The notes under the pieces were generated by a model. The model was not told the DNA's origin. It was given only the letters and a program-made list of their open reading frames with translations, and did not search any database. A DNA stretch of 64,000 nt from Veronia nyctiphanis (GTDB taxonomy: Bacteria > Pseudomonadota > Gammaproteobacteria > Enterobacterales > Vibrionaceae), in NCBI RefSeq assembly GCF_004116385.1, contig NZ_PEIB01000003.1, forward strand, positions 220,613 to 284,612, in the 5' to 3' direction. The position numbers and the translations under genes were made by a program. How positions within the stretch are numbered: the stretch's first letter is position 1; each line of letters opens with the position of its first letter. Shown one piece after another: positions 21,216-33,281 of the stretch.

Positions 21216-21848
21216 TCAGGAAAAGGCGTAAATAAACGTCCCTTCTTTAATTAGATTAATGACCCTTCGAGAAATACTCAATGGCAATGCTGGGCAACCC
21301 CAGCTTCTTCCAAGCTGGCCGTGTTCTTGAATGACTCTCGGATCAGCATAATCAGCGCCATGTATAACAATTGCTCTTTTTCTGGCGTTATCATTCAACC
21401 CTTTCGATAAACCATCTAGCCTAAGTGAATAGCCATGTTTACCATAATACGCCTCGGCTGATTTAAAAATGCCTACAGACGTCTTGAACGAGTTGACCTT
21501 GTTGGAAAATGCCACGGCGTAAAGCTCGCCGCTGTTCTTGCCATGCGTGACATGAGATTCAAAAAGAATTCTTTTTCTCTTTACATCAATGACCCAAAAA
21601 CGTTTCTTAGTCGATGGCTTTGCGTAATCGATCAGGGTGAAAATGGGCTTTTTGCTACCGCTGACAATGAAGTGGTGGTAAGCACGCTCAAACTTGTCAA
21701 ATCTTACCTGACTTTTTAATGAAAGATGCCGATACAAACTCTTTGCATCCATCAAGGGCATCGCGTAACTCGTAAATGGACATAGAACTAAAAAAAACAA
21801 CAGGAATAATGATATCTTTTTGTAATTATTAAACATTAATTTAGTCAA
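21216..21848 (-). CDS. Murein L,D-transpeptidase catalytic-domain protein
   Basis: Exported 210-residue protein: hydrophobic signal (ISLFLLFFLVLCPFTSYA) followed by a YkuD-like (PF13645-type) domain. The catalytic region reads IVIHGADYADP...EHGQLGRSWGCPALP, with the HGA histidine and SWGCP cysteine expected for an L,D-transpeptidase. Probably modifies peptidoglycan or anchors proteins to it in the periplasm. Monocistronic, convergent with the DUF3581 gene. Confidence 0.85.
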   Translation of the reverse strand: MTKLMFNNYKKISLFLLFFLVLCPFTSYAMPLMDAKSLYRHLSLKSQVRFDKFERAYHHFIVSGSKKPIFTLIDYAKPSTKKRFWVIDVKRKRILFESHVTHGKNSGELYAVAFSNKVNSFKTSVGIFKSAEAYYGKHGYSLRLDGLSKGLNDNARKRAIVIHGADYADPRVIQEHGQLGRSWGCPALPLSISRRVINLIKEGTFIYAFS

Positions 21849-22342
21849 CTCTAATGCTCTTAATCGTAAAATTTATTGCATAGACCAATAGCGTCCCCAC
21901 TCGAATTTCGCGTCAATCTCTTCACATTTTGGGGTTCTGGTCACTGCGATGTAACAACAAGATATTTCTCTAAGCTCTGACCCATTTTTTCTAGCGATTT
22001 TTTGACACACTGCCGAGGCGACATCGATCGACGTCATTCGCATGTTTTCATCTTCACGTGTGTTGGGAAATATCGAAAGTGCGGGACATTTTGCCACACC
22101 AACATCGTTAGATGAGTGTAGCAGACCAGTATTCTGGCGCTCATTCTTATCAATGAAACAATTTTATGCTGTTGAATTTGAGGGTGGGATCTTTATTCCA
22201 CAGGACAGAGTGCTTGCGAACTCTTTGATAATCGTTGTGATTCAGGAGGAATGCGCAAGCTGAAAACATTTCAAAAAAACGTTAGCGAAAAGCTGGCTGT
22301 CTAGGCAGACAGCATTCTCTGAGGCCATATTGCGTGATGTAT
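21849..22342. other. Intergenic region with two doubtful small ORFs
   Basis: 494 bases between the L,D-transpeptidase gene and the kinase gene. The minus strand has a 74-codon ORF (21873-22097, internal ATGs at 22043 and 22037, ending KFEWGRYWSMQ) just upstream of the transpeptidase gene. The plus strand has a short ORF from ATG 22153 to 22263 (MKQFYAVEFEGGIFIPQDR) that faintly recalls DUF104-type antitoxins, but no toxin gene is near. Neither is supported by a good ribosome binding site. Confidence 0.35.
22296..22313 (-). terminator. Stem-loop downstream of the hybrid kinase gene
   Basis: GCTGTCT (22296-22302) pairs with AGACAGC (22307-22313) around AGGC, 30 bases after the kinase stop codon on the minus strand. 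The minus-strand sequence after it contains CTTTTCGC and a later T7 run, so termination is plausible but not textbook. Confidence 0.5.
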
Positions 22343-25300
22343 TTAGGAAAACACGTCCTCTACTTTTGGTTCGATTAATCCTTCTGAAACTAAAAACTCT
22401 AAAACGTATGTGATGTGCTCTTTTAATGCCGACAAGCTCTGATGATTGGCAAAGGCATTCTCAATCTTGCAGAGTTGTTCTATTTGACCAGCTATAGTTG
22501 CTAGCCCCTCCATACCAATTGTTGCGCTAGTAGACTTAACATTATGAACGAGTCTTCGGTATTCAAACAGATCGCTTGTACTTTCTGCGTCTTTCAGTTC
22601 ACTTTCTAAACTGGATATCTGGTTGCGGTATTCCTTGATAAATTCGGGCAAGTCCCGCCCCATTTCATGAACAAAGCTTTGAAATGCTTGTTCATCAATC
22701 CAGTAGGGAGCGTTGGGTATTGCTTTGGAGCTCTCAGAAGTGTTTTGCTCAAACTTTGCAAAGCGTGGTTCCGCGCTATTCATCCACAACCCAATAATCG
22801 TATTGAGCTCAACTTCCGAAAACGGCTTAGCAAGAAAATCATCCATGCCCGCGTCTAAACATGTCTGACGATCATTTTGCATTGTATTCGCGGTTACGGC
22901 GACAATTGGAACACGGCGGTCACATTGCTCACGTTTTTCTATCTCTCTGATTTGAGTTGTGGCTTGGTAACCATCCATCACAGGCATGAGACAATCCATG
23001 AGAATGACATCATAAGTCCCCTGTTTCCATTTCTCGACAGCTTGCTTCCCGTTCTCCGCAATATCGACAGTGAAACCTAGTTTACTGAGAACACGTTTAG
23101 CGAAAAGTTGGTTGGCGGCTACGTCTTCAGCCAAGAGTATGTTGCCACCTTCTGAAGCAGCATTCGCTAATACAGGTTTTCTTAGTTTTGGCGGGGGCGT
23201 TCTTGTTGAAATACTGATATTCAAGGCGTCATGAAGACTAACAAAAGGCTGGCTATTACCCGAGCGTAAATTCATAACGCCGCGAGTCTTACTGAGCATT
23301 GCTGTCAGTTGCTCTCTGAGAATGGGTTTACTCAATACGCCATTAATACCAATATCTCGATATCGACGTACGTCGCTGTCGATTCAGACGAGTTCAATAA
23401 AATAACTACTGAGTGATCTAGTTGTCGGTTCTGACGAATTTTTGCAGCCAATTCCATACCGTTCATCGATGGCATTTTGTAATCGGTCAGCACGTAATCA
23501 AAGTTTGCGTTCTCATCTTGACTAAATGTCCACAAAGCTGCACGAGGATCGGTCATTGTAGTGACGGAAAGATTGAGAGACTCGAGCATCGATTTTAAAA
23601 TATTCAGATTGACCGGGTTGTCATCTACAATGAGTGCAGAGCTTCCTTCAAGCTTATCTTCAATACTCTCGGTATCTGTTGTCGACGCCGTCAGCGTTAA
23701 ACAAAACCAAAACTCTGACCCCTGTCCCTCGATACTATTGGCACCAATATCTCCGTCCATTAACTCGACAAACTTTTTACAAATAGATAACCCGAGCCCT
23801 GAACCACCATATTTTCGGGTTGTCGACGAATCTGCTTGAGTAAACTCATTGAACAACTGTGCAATTTTATGTTTAGGAATACCAATTCCAGTATCTTTTA
23901 CAGAGAAGGTTACTGTGTAGTCATTTCCATCATTGATACCATAGACACGAATGAGCACGTGTCCATCTTCAGTAAACTTGATGGCGTTATCAACAAGGTT
24001 AAGTAACACTTGCCGCACACGAACAGAGTCACCGACGAAGTTTTTGGGTATATTCACATCGTAATCGAGCATCAGCTCAACGCCTTTTTGTTCGGCTTTC
24101 TTAATCGATGACTTACAAACATCGAAACAAACTTTCTCTAGGCTGAAATCAATGTACTCCAGCTCCATCTGACCTGATTCAACTTTAGATAAATCGAGCA
24201 CGCCGTTTATTAGGGAGAGCAGAGATTCGCCAGAACTACCTATGATGTCCACATACTCGGATTGCTGTTCATCAAGTTTTGTGTCTTGAAGTAATTGAGC
24301 CATTCCCAGTATGCCGTTCATTGGCGTTCTGATTTCATGACTCATTGCAGCGAGAAACTCGCTTTTTGCCTGTGTGCTCGCTAATGCTTCTTCTCTTGCA
24401 TATTCGAGTTCTTTCGTTCGATTCTTTACCTTGGAATCTAAATTGTTTCTTTCATCTTCAACCTGTTCTAGGGATTGATTGAGGCTGTTTGCCATATCTT
24501 TAAAGCTTTCGGCCAACTTACCCAGCTCATCATTACCCAAAGGCTCAATATTCGTCGCAACCTCACCGTCCTTAAATCGTTTAACTATACTGTGGAGGTT
24601 ACTGAGACGCCTGAATAAGGTCACCCGTAATACCATGTAAAGTAGAAAAATAAGCAGCAATGTACCGGCAAAAACAATAGCCAGAATAATGGAGATCAAT
24701 TTTTCTTTTTCAGCCAGCAATAGCCCCTCGTCACTGGCAAATATCATCTTTACGCCCTCACCAAACCTGTCCATATCGATTTCATGTATGATTTGGTTAG
24801 AATCAGTAAGAAAAATTTCTTGCAAGGGATCTGGCCCGCCCGACACTTGCACTAATCCGTTTTCGTTAATAATAAGCGTATGTTTGGTGGGGATATTAAG
24901 GTCTCTGTGCTGCTTCTTTACTTTCCCCAGCATCTCAGTAAGAGATTCTTGCCAAAGATAGGAAACAACTAACCAACCAAACGTGATGCCATCATGAATT
25001 ATTGGTGTTACAACCCACTGCGTTTGCTTCCGATCATCACCTCGGCTTTTCAATAAATAATCAAGTCCTGGTTTTGAAACTTCGGACTTCAGGCCCGTTG
25101 GAAGTTTGAACAAGGGATGGTCATCAACAGGCAAACCTAACAGCTTGTGGACAGGGATTAATCGACCGTCTTTTTCTAGGCTGTTAATGGCAAAAATATC
25201 GTAGTTTTTATCTAAAACAAGGAGGTAATCAACAAAGTCATAGTTTTTAACAAGAGTATTGAGCTCTGCCGCCAAACCGATATTACTACTACGGTTAAGA

Positions 25301-25590
25301 GACTCGTAAATATGAGGATTTTTAGATATCGCTTCTGCGACTTGCTGAATGCTGTGTTCTCTTTCAATAACTTCATCTTTTAAAATTTGCAAATTTGCTT
25401 TCTGATGGAAATCAACTTGACGGTTGAAAACATCCTCAGCGGACTTAATGATATAGATGCCCATTCCCATCATGATAATGAGTACAAAAATAACAATCGG
25501 TGTGATCAACCTAAATGCGAGTGACATTTCCGGATCCTGACTCAGTCGATGAATTGAATTGAATTGAAAGAGAGTGTTGTTGGGTTTCAT
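22343..25590 (-). CDS. Hybrid sensor histidine kinase (periplasmic sensor, HAMP, HisKA, HATPase, two REC, HPt), frameshifted
   Basis: About 1,080 residues after repair. Order: membrane helix (about 26-48), periplasmic Cache-like sensor (50-300), second helix (about 305-328), HAMP, HisKA with [15 protein letters not shown] (phospho-His), HATPase with [13 protein letters not shown] and [13 protein letters not shown]1 with VDDNPVN and [15 protein letters not shown]2 with AEDVAANQ and [12 protein letters not shown], and a terminal HPt with [12 protein letters not shown]. The frame breaks near 23382; one extra T gives [23 protein letters not shown]. The start may be the internal Met of [10 protein letters not shown] (25527). 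It overlaps the upstream binding-protein gene, so the two are translated together. Confidence 0.9.
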
Positions 25591-26491
25591 TAATATCGAA
25601 CCCCATTTTTTTCATAGTATTTCGATTTACAAAATAGTCAGGTATCTCTTGATAGCTTGACTCTAGGTGGGAGGGGCGCACACTAGTTTGCAATATTTTC
25701 GATGCCATTTTTCCAGCCTCGTACCCCAAATTGTAAAAATTAGCTACGGGGCCAAATGCATACCCCTTCTTAATTCCCGCAAGATTAGAGCTCAAGATCG
25801 GCGTATTACTTGAAATAGAAATGGGGATAATGGCGTCTTCACCACCAGACTGGCAAAGCGTGTCTGTGGTTGTCATGAAGACATCGACAGAGTTACTGAC
25901 TTCAGATGCCATCTCTTTCATCTCGTCGATCGTTGTAGGTGTAAGGTCTATGACTTCAATCCCGACGGCATCAAAAAGTCGCTTCATATTAAATGCTTGA
26001 ATCGTTGAGTTAACTTCATCCTTGCGATGGAAAATTGCGATTCGTTTGGTATGAGGAAGAATATTTTGAACAATTTCCACGTATTTTTCTAACGGCACAA
26101 AGTTGCTTGTACCAAGAAGGTTATTCGAAGAAAACGCCATTGACTCTATTAACCCGACATCAGCGGGATAAGTTACGATAGAGAAAACAACAGGTAAGTT
26201 TTCAGGCACGACGTCTTTGACAATCTGAGTGCCGACGGTCGTCAAACTATAGACAAGGTCAAAACTACTGAAGTCTCTGGCAATTTCATTCTGCGTATTT
26301 GCATCGCCGCCACTCGCGCGGATAACTACCTCGAGATTCTCACCATCAACAAGGCCAGAGTCAGATAGGCCTTGCTTGAATCCGCCAACATTTTCAGGGT
26401 ATCCAGTCCAGGCAGCTATGCCTATCTTAAATTTTGCCTGTGCTGCCGTGCTATAACACGCCAACAACCAAACTGAACTCCAATGCTTCAA
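25511..26491 (-). CDS. ABC_sub_bind-type periplasmic binding protein, probable sensor partner of the kinase
   Basis: A 326-residue exported protein with a signal ending STAAQA. The body matches the ABC_sub_bind (PF04392) type: [22 protein letters not shown], a two-lobed fold with [17 protein letters not shown] and [21 protein letters not shown]. No permease or ATPase gene accompanies it; instead it overlaps the downstream hybrid kinase gene. By analogy with binding-protein/kinase pairs such as LuxP/LuxQ, it probably presents a ligand to the kinase; this role is inferred. The ligand is unknown. Confidence 0.8.
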   Translation of the reverse strand: MKHWSSVWLLACYSTAAQAKFKIGIAAWTGYPENVGGFKQGLSDSGLVDGENLEVVIRASGGDANTQNEIARDFSSFDLVYSLTTVGTQIVKDVVPENLPVVFSIVTYPADVGLIESMAFSSNNLLGTSNFVPLEKYVEIVQNILPHTKRIAIFHRKDEVNSTIQAFNMKRLFDAVGIEVIDLTPTTIDEMKEMASEVSNSVDVFMTTTDTLCQSGGEDAIIPISISSNTPILSSNLAGIKKGYAFGPVANFYNLGYEAGKMASKILQTSVRPSHLESSYQEIPDYFVNRNTMKKMGFDINETQQHSLSIQFNSSTESGSGNVTRI

Positions 26492-26685
26492 GGCAAACCT
26501 CCAATCACTTTTTTAGACTAATTATCTGGAGAAACAAGAGAAAGAAAGTCTAATATTACATATCAATATGTATTGAAAATTAACCATGGCTGTATTTAGA
26601 GATGGTGGACGAATAATGCGAGGAATCTGTTTCATTTCTCATGGCAGTTAGCTGAGGTTATTGAAGTGACTCTAATTTTACGTAT

Positions 26686-26716
26686 AAAAAAAGCCAGCAC
26701 AGTTGCTGGCTTTTTT
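26686..26716. terminator. Terminator downstream of hrpA
   Basis: GCCAGCA (26693-26699) pairs with TGCTGGC (26704-26710) around CAGT, with A7-8 on the left and T6 on the right. It lies just past the hrpA stop (minus strand) and could also act on plus-strand transcripts. Confidence 0.9.
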
Positions 26717-26728
26717 CGTTATTTTTCT

Positions 26729-29700
26729 TCAAACGTCCGAGATTGCATTTTTGATTCGCTTATCAGAAATCGGATACGGCGTACCGAGTTGTTGAGCGAA
26801 GTAGCTTACACGAAGTTCTTCCAACATCCATCTAATCTCTTGAACAGATTCAGGAATGGTTTGACCTTTAGGTATCTTATTAAGTAGTTCCCTATATTCT
26901 TTCGTAACTGCTTCTACTTTCAGCATGTGAACGCGGTCTCGATTTGGATCTATGGGCAATTTTTCTAAACGTCGTTCCACCGCTTTTAGATATCGATGAA
27001 TATTGGGTAAACGTTTCCATCCACATTGCGTCGCAAAACCTTTGAAAATAAGGCTTTCAAGCTGAGCCTTGATATCAGAAAGCGCAAATGCCATGGAAAG
27101 GTCAACCTTCCCCTTCAGCTTTTTATTTATACTGAACGCCGTGGTAAGAATCTGTTCTACCTGTTTAGCGATTTCAACCACCGTATCGCCAAGTTCTGCC
27201 CTAACCAGTTCTTTTAAGGTTTCAAATTGATCAGGTTGCCAGCTGATACCGCCCTGCTGCTCAATCAGCTTATCAACTCCACATGCGATGCAATCATCGA
27301 TTAAATCTAGAACCCTACCGTATGGATTAAAGTAAAGTCCCAGCTTGGATTTGTTTGGCAAATTGTCGTGCAGATACTTAATGGGAGACGGCACGTTAAG
27401 CAGTATGAGCCTACGTTGCCCCTGCTGCATCACCTGCTGCTGTTCTTCCTCAGTCTCAAACAGTTTAATACTCACAGAGTCTTTATCATCGACAATAGCT
27501 GGATACGCCTTGACCTCAAAACCTCCCCGCTTTTGCTGATATTTCTGAGGAAGTTCACCAAAGCTCCAAGTGGTTAACCCTTGCTGCTCTATGTCGTCAT
27601 CTGCGACTTTTGACAGTGTTTCCTGAACTTTCTCTTTCAGGCTCTCTTTTAATGTATAGAGATTGTCACTCTCTTTAAGTTTGCGGTTTTTATGATCGAT
27701 TGCACGATAACTGATTCTTAGATGCTCAGGTAACAAATCAAGCTGCCAATCATCTCTAACAACGGTTACACCACTCATTCTCTTCAGCTCTTTCTCAAGT
27801 GAATCAAGAAGAGGTGCCTCCATCGGTTTAACCCGTTGCAAGAACGCAGATGCATAGTTAGGCGCAGGAACAAAGTTACGGCGTAATGTTTTAGGCAATG
27901 ACTTTATTAATGCCACAACTAACTCTTCCCGTAGACCGGGGATTTGCCAGTCAAAACCTTCAGATTCAATCTGATTAAGCAATGGAAGCGGAATATGAAC
28001 TGTTACACCATCATGATCTTCGCCTGGCTCAAACTGATAGCTCAGTTTTAGTTTAAGGTCTCCCTGATACCAGAAGTTCGGATAATCCAATTCAGTTACG
28101 TGGCTTGCATCGCCCGCCAGTAACATTGCTTTCTCAAAATTCAGCAGTTCCGGTTCATCGCGACTGGCTGTTTTCCACCATGCATCAAAATGACGCCCTG
28201 ATATCACAGACACATCGACTCGTTGATCATAAAACTCATACAAGGTGTCATCATCGGCAAGTAAATCACGACGGCGAGACTTGTGTTCGAGCTCTTCCAC
28301 TTCCCTCAAAAGTTTGAGTTTTTATGATAGAACTTGTGTTTTGTTTCCCAGTCCCCTTCGACAAGTGCCGAACGAATAAAGATTTCTCGCGAGAGCGCTT
28401 TATCTATGTTGCCATAATTCACTTTTCGTTTTGGCACGATAGGAATGCCGTAGAGCATCACTTTTTCAAACGCAAATACAGCAGCCTGCTTCTTCTCCCA
28501 GTGAGGCTCACTATAGCTTCGTTTAATAAGATGTTTAGCAAGCGGCTCTACCCATTCAGGCTGAATTTTTGCCGCTATTCGCCCCCAAAGTCGAGAGGTC
28601 TCAACCAGTTCAGCAACCATGACCCATTTGGGTTGCTTCTTGAAAAGCCCTGAGCCGGGGAAAATACCGAAGCGGGCATTTCTAGCGCCCTGATACTCAT
28701 TTTTTTCCTGATCTTTAAGACCGATGTGTGAAAGCATACCCGCCAATAACGAGACGTGTACGGATTGATAATCCGCAGGCTCATCATTCACTTTATGCTC
28801 CAGTTCACGCATCACTTGCCTAATCTGGAAATGCACATCTTGCCATTCTCTGACACGCAGATAGTTAAGATAGTCTTTCTTACATTGTTTGCGGAACTGG
28901 TTGCCCGAAAGAGCCTTTTGCTGCTCTTCGATGTAAGTCCACATATTGACGAAAGCAAGAAAATCCGACTCTTTATCGTTAAAACGACGGTGCTTTTCAT
29001 CAGATGCTTGCTTTTTATCTGAGGGTCTTTCGCGAGGGTCCTGAATCGCCAGCGCTGAGGCAATAACCATGACCTCTTTTAGTGCACCATGTTTAGATGC
29101 TTCTAGTACCATACGCGCAAGTCTGGGATCAATCGGAAGGCGCGCCAATGCACGACCGATTTGCGTCAAACGTTTAGGTTCATCTTTCTGTCTACCCTCT
29201 TGCATGGCGCCAAGTTCTTCAAGCAGCCTGACACCATCTTGAATATTTCGGCTGTCAGGTGGCTGAACAAAAGGGAATGCAGCAATATCACCCAGACCGA
29301 TTGCCGTCATTTGTAATATGACAGACGCGAGGTTTGTACGAAGGATCTCGGGATCGGTAAACTCGGGGCGAGCTAGGAAATCGTCCTCAGAATATAGCCT
29401 GATGCAGATACCGTCGGATACACGTCCACATCGCCCTTTCCGTTGATTTGCGCTCGCCTGAGACACACTTTCTATGGGCAGACGCTGGACTTTGGTCCGG
29501 TAGCTATAGCGCGAGATGCGAGCAGTACCAGGGTCAATCACATACTTGATGCCAGGTACAGTTAACGACGTTTCAGCCACGTTGGTTGCAAGTACGATTC
29601 GTCTCCCGCGGTGGCTTTGAAAAACCCGATTTTGCTCAGACGCTGACAAACGGGCATACAGAGGTAAAATTTCGGTATCCCTGAGATTACGTTTTGACAA

Positions 29701-30647
29701 TGCCTCGGCAGTATCCCTGATTTCCCTCTCGCCATTCATGAAAATCAGAATGTCGCCGGGCCCTTCAGCATGGAGCTCATCAACAGCATCGAAAATAGCC
29801 TGAAGCTGATCTCGTTCCGCATCCTCATCGGTTTCATCGTCAACCATTGGTCTGTAACGAACTTCAACCGGATAAGTTCGGCCCGACACCTCGATAATTG
29901 GCGCGTCATTGAAGTGGTTTGAAAAACGCTCAGGGTCAATCGTTGCCGACGTTATGATTATCTTTAAGTCGGGACGCTTCGGCAGCAATTGCTTTAGATA
30001 GCGAGAATAAAATCAATATTCAGGCTACGTTCGTGCGCTTCGTCAATGATGATGCAATCGTATTGATTGAGGAACCTGTCATGCTGAATTTCAGCGAGCA
30101 GAATACCGTCGGTCATCAACTTAACCTTGGTATCTTCAGACACTTTATCGTTGAATCTGACCTTGTAACCCACCGTATTCCCGAGCTCGGTTTCAAGCTC
30201 TTCCGCAATACGATTTGCCACAGAACGCGCAGCGAGACGACGAGGTTGCGTATGGCCTATTACCCCAGAGACACCCAAGCCCAAATCCAGACAAATTTTA
30301 GGTAGCTGCGTCGTTTTGCCCGAACCAGTTTCACCGGCCACAATGACAACTTGGTTGTTTGCGATGGCTTCAGCAATGTCATCTTTTTTCTGGCTGACAG
30401 GGAGCTGCTGAGGATAGTTAATTGTCGGCAGTGTAGATTGGCGATGCATACGAATTTGCATAGACTTGGCAATGTCAGCAGCAATTTCATCAAAGACTGC
30501 GAGTCTCGCAGTATCCTTTTTAATTCTCTTCGCGCCTTGAATTCTCTTACTTAGACGAAATTTGTCCCTGTTCATGCAGTCATCTAATGCTGCATAAAGG
30601 GTTTTTGCATTATTTTGGTTATTAGTAACTGTCAATGTTGTGTCCAA
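26729..30647 (-). CDS. hrpA: ATP-dependent RNA helicase HrpA, doubly frameshifted in this sequence
   Basis: DEAH-box RNA helicase linked to mRNA processing and rescue of stalled ribosomes. Walker [15 protein letters not shown] in [12 protein letters not shown], motif III SAT ([12 protein letters not shown]), motif [10 protein letters not shown], then HA2, OB and the long C-terminal DUF3418. Two breaks: near 29992, where an extra G gives [14 protein letters not shown], and near 28308, where an extra A gives [13 protein letters not shown]. Repaired length about 1,306 residues, matching E. coli HrpA. Three intact conserved parts argue for sequencing error, not decay. Confidence 0.94.
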
Positions 30648-30944
30648 TGCTTGCGGGTGTTGTCGTACTGGAAGGAGGATTTACGATGGCCCGACAGTGA
30701 TAATTTTTCTGAAATCATTGCGGCGTATCTTAGCACAGCGCCAACGTGAATGAAGCCTACATCTAAATCCGCTCAACGTTAACTTCGACTAAAATCTTCA
30801 ATTTAATCAATGCGCCGATGACATATAGATCAATGCACCCTTGGCGAACTTTTTAGTGTGATTAAAATCAAATCATACTGGAAGTATTTATTTTTATTGC
30901 AGTACACTTATTTCTATCACTCGCTGACTTAGGATCATCACGCC

Positions 30945-31397
30945 ATGCTGAATGATTTAGTAACACGTTTAAAAGACATTCTTTCGGACAATAACGACAA
31001 TGCATCCTCTGGCGAGGACGACTACAAGCGGGCAATTGCCGCTTTATTATGCGAAGTTGCAGGAGCAGACCACAACATTGATGAGAGAGAACAAAGCGCT
31101 AAGATTCACTTACTCTCTCAGCTGATCAATGTCGATGAAAACGAAGCAAAGCGTCTATTAACGAAAACGGAAGTTGAGAACGAAAGCGCAACATCACTTT
31201 TCGAATATACGGATAAACTCCGTCAACTCTCTCAGGAAGAGCGCTTTTCTCTCGTTAAAGCAATGTGGGTTGTCGCTTTTGCTGACGGAGAGTTGGACCC
31301 ACTTGAAGACATGGTGATTCGAAAAACCGCTGAATTACTTTATGTTGATCATAGTCTGTTCATAAAAGCGAAGTTGGAAGCTCAGGCAAATGCCTGA
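30945..31397 (+). CDS. TerB family protein
   Basis: A 150-residue cytoplasmic, mostly helical protein with the TerB-type repeat ALLCEVAGADHNIDEREQ and VVAFADGELDPLEDMVIR, acidic loops that could bind metal. TerB-like proteins occur with tellurite-resistance genes, but isolated copies like this are widespread and of unclear role. Divergent from hrpA across 297 bases that hold both promoters. AGGA lies just before the ATG. Confidence 0.85.
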   Translation: MLNDLVTRLKDILSDNNDNASSGEDDYKRAIAALLCEVAGADHNIDEREQSAKIHLLSQLINVDENEAKRLLTKTEVENESATSLFEYTDKLRQLSQEERFSLVKAMWVVAFADGELDPLEDMVIRKTAELLYVDHSLFIKAKLEAQANA

Positions 31398-31479
31398 GCT
31401 TACTTAAACCTTTAACTTCTTTATTGATAATTCTATAGTTATAGTGCATTAAAGAGATATATAACGAACCACCATTACG

Positions 31480-32235
31480 CTATAAAAGGAATGTGCGGCC
31501 ATAGATATCATGCCGTTGCAACCGTGTAGAGAAAACCTGTTCGATGATATCTGGCGTCATTACCTCTTTTGGGGTTCCTTGATGGGTAATGTGTCCTGAT
31601 TTCATAAGAATCACACGATCTGACTCGTTAATTGAACGATTCAAATCATGGTTAGCCATCAAAATAGCGATCCCTAACCCTGACAGCTCTTTGATTATTT
31701 CATACAAAGTATCTTGCTGTGCGATGTCCAACGCCGACGCTGGTTCATCTAGCAGCAAAACCTTCCCATTTGGGTTAAGCTCCGGCCAAACTTGCAAAAA
31801 TACGCCTGCTAACCTCACTCGCTGCCACTCACCACCGGATAATTGGTCAATACCCCTTGAAAGCTTGTCGTTGATTTCTAAACGCTCGCAGAGCGCTTTA
31901 ACAACACGATCAACTTTCGTCGGGTCATCCGTTTGAGTCATTGCGTTGAGGCATAAATATAAATACTGATAAACCCCCACCGAAAATTGCGGTTTGCCTT
32001 GTTGGCTCAGGTAGCCCCTTACTGTTGCAAGTGTTTGGTTATCTAGTGTGGAAACGTCAACACCATCCATGTAAACCCGACCATTTGCATATTCAAGGCC
32101 TGACACAAGCTCAAGCAGTGTGCTCTTACCGCTGCCATTCGGGCCAAGTATATGAATAAGCTCCCCTTTATTGACGGTAAGGTTTACTGGCAATAACCTT
32201 GGTGGGAGGCTTAAATCAGAAATTTGTATCATCAT
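31480..32235 (-). CDS. btuD: Vitamin B12 ABC transporter ATP-binding protein BtuD
   Basis: ATPase of the cobalamin importer; about 251 residues. Walker [10 protein letters not shown], signature LSGGEWQR, Walker [13 protein letters not shown]. The ATG at 32233-32235 overlaps the btuC stop, showing translational coupling; a long upstream in-frame extension is antisense noise within btuC. In E. coli btuCED follows ihfA, and the same backbone order is partly preserved here. Confidence 0.92.
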   Translation of the reverse strand: MMIQISDLSLPPRLLPVNLTVNKGELIHILGPNGSGKSTLLELVSGLEYANGRVYMDGVDVSTLDNQTLATVRGYLSQQGKPQFSVGVYQYLYLCLNAMTQTDDPTKVDRVVKALCERLEINDKLSRGIDQLSGGEWQRVRLAGVFLQVWPELNPNGKVLLLDEPASALDIAQQDTLYEIIKELSGLGIAILMANHDLNRSINESDRVILMKSGHITHQGTPKEVMTPDIIEQVFSTRLQRHDIYGRTFLL

Positions 32236-33218
32236 GGTCGTTTCATCAACATCCAAATAAATATGGGCGTGCCAATCGAGGTGGTGACGACCCCGACAGG
32301 TAGCTCCATGCCACTTGCCGCCAGTCGACTGAAAGTATCTGCGAACAAAAGTAGACATGCGCCGCAAACTGCCGATAAAGGCAACAAAAACCGATTCTCG
32401 GTACCCAGTACCATGCGAAGAAGATGAGGCACAACTAAACCGACAAATCCAATGACCCCCGCCATCGCAACTGCGCCACCAACCAGCAAGCTGACCAACA
32501 AAATCAGCTGCCAGCGCAAACGGTCTGACTCCAAACCTAACTGGCGTGCTTGCACATCGCCGAGCATTAATAAATCCAGCTTTCTTCCCTGACAACAGAG
32601 AAAAACAACGGCTGGAAGCATAACCAGAGCGAGGATAAGCTGCGACCACTGAACTCCAGATAAACTGCCCATCAGCCAGTACATTAACTGGCGTAAACTC
32701 AAGTCATTGCTAAAGTAAAAAGCCCAGGTAACGATCGCGCCGGATAGGATGCCAAGAGCAACACCTACTAACAATAAACGAGTTGTTGAAACCACCCGCT
32801 TTCTGGCCATGAAAACAAGGAGAGCTGTGAAAGCAAGTGCACCCATCATGGCAGCAATAGTTTTTGATTCTGTTCCTGCCAGCTCGGGAAACCAAAAGGT
32901 CATCACAACTAATGCCACACTGGCTCCACCTGATATGCCAAGCACACCTGGTTCAGCTAAGGGGTTACCAAGAAGCACTTGAAGAACAGCGCCAGATACC
33001 GCTAGCGAGGCACCAATTAATATGGCCGCTATCGTTCGGGGCATTCTCAACTCAGACAAAAACTGTGATTCAAGAGGAGACTGAGGAGCAAATGGCCATA
33101 TCCATAACTCCCCTGCAGCCAACGAAAAAAATGCAGCAAGGCATAGGAAGAGCGAACTGACAATAAGAGCCCAGCGCCAACGATACGTATGGCTCTGGAC
33201 CAGTTGAGTTAAGAGCAT
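32232..33218 (-). CDS. btuC: Vitamin B12 ABC transporter permease BtuC
   Basis: FecCD/BtuC-family permease with about ten membrane helices; 328 residues. Conserved stretches are [39 protein letters not shown] and the ATPase-coupling region [15 protein letters not shown]. The coupled btuD gene follows. No btuF (binding protein) gene is present in the window, so it must be encoded elsewhere. Confidence 0.93.
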   Translation of the reverse strand: MLLTQLVQSHTYRWRWALIVSSLFLCLAAFFSLAAGELWIWPFAPQSPLESQFLSELRMPRTIAAILIGASLAVSGAVLQVLLGNPLAEPGVLGISGGASVALVVMTFWFPELAGTESKTIAAMMGALAFTALLVFMARKRVVSTTRLLLVGVALGILSGAIVTWAFYFSNDLSLRQLMYWLMGSLSGVQWSQLILALVMLPAVVFLCCQGRKLDLLMLGDVQARQLGLESDRLRWQLILLVSLLVGGAVAMAGVIGFVGLVVPHLLRMVLGTENRFLLPLSAVCGACLLLFADTFSRLAASGMELPVGVVTTSIGTPIFIWMLMKRP

Positions 33219-33281
33219 GATTCAGAGTAATAACTAATGATTGCTGCTCACCATACCTATCGGAATATAAAAAGAAAAGTG

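Noticed and set aside
22153..22263. DUF104-like antitoxin
   Set aside because: Resemblance is limited to a few residues and no PIN-type toxin gene follows; kept only as a remark in the intergenic entry.
26729..30647. hrpA as a pseudogene
   Set aside because: All three pieces are fully conserved and two one-base run corrections restore the full length; the same error type occurs across the window.
31480..32649. 389-residue version of BtuD with a long N-terminal extension
   Set aside because: The extension is antisense-frame translation within btuC; the conserved ABC domain starts at the ATG overlapping the btuC stop.
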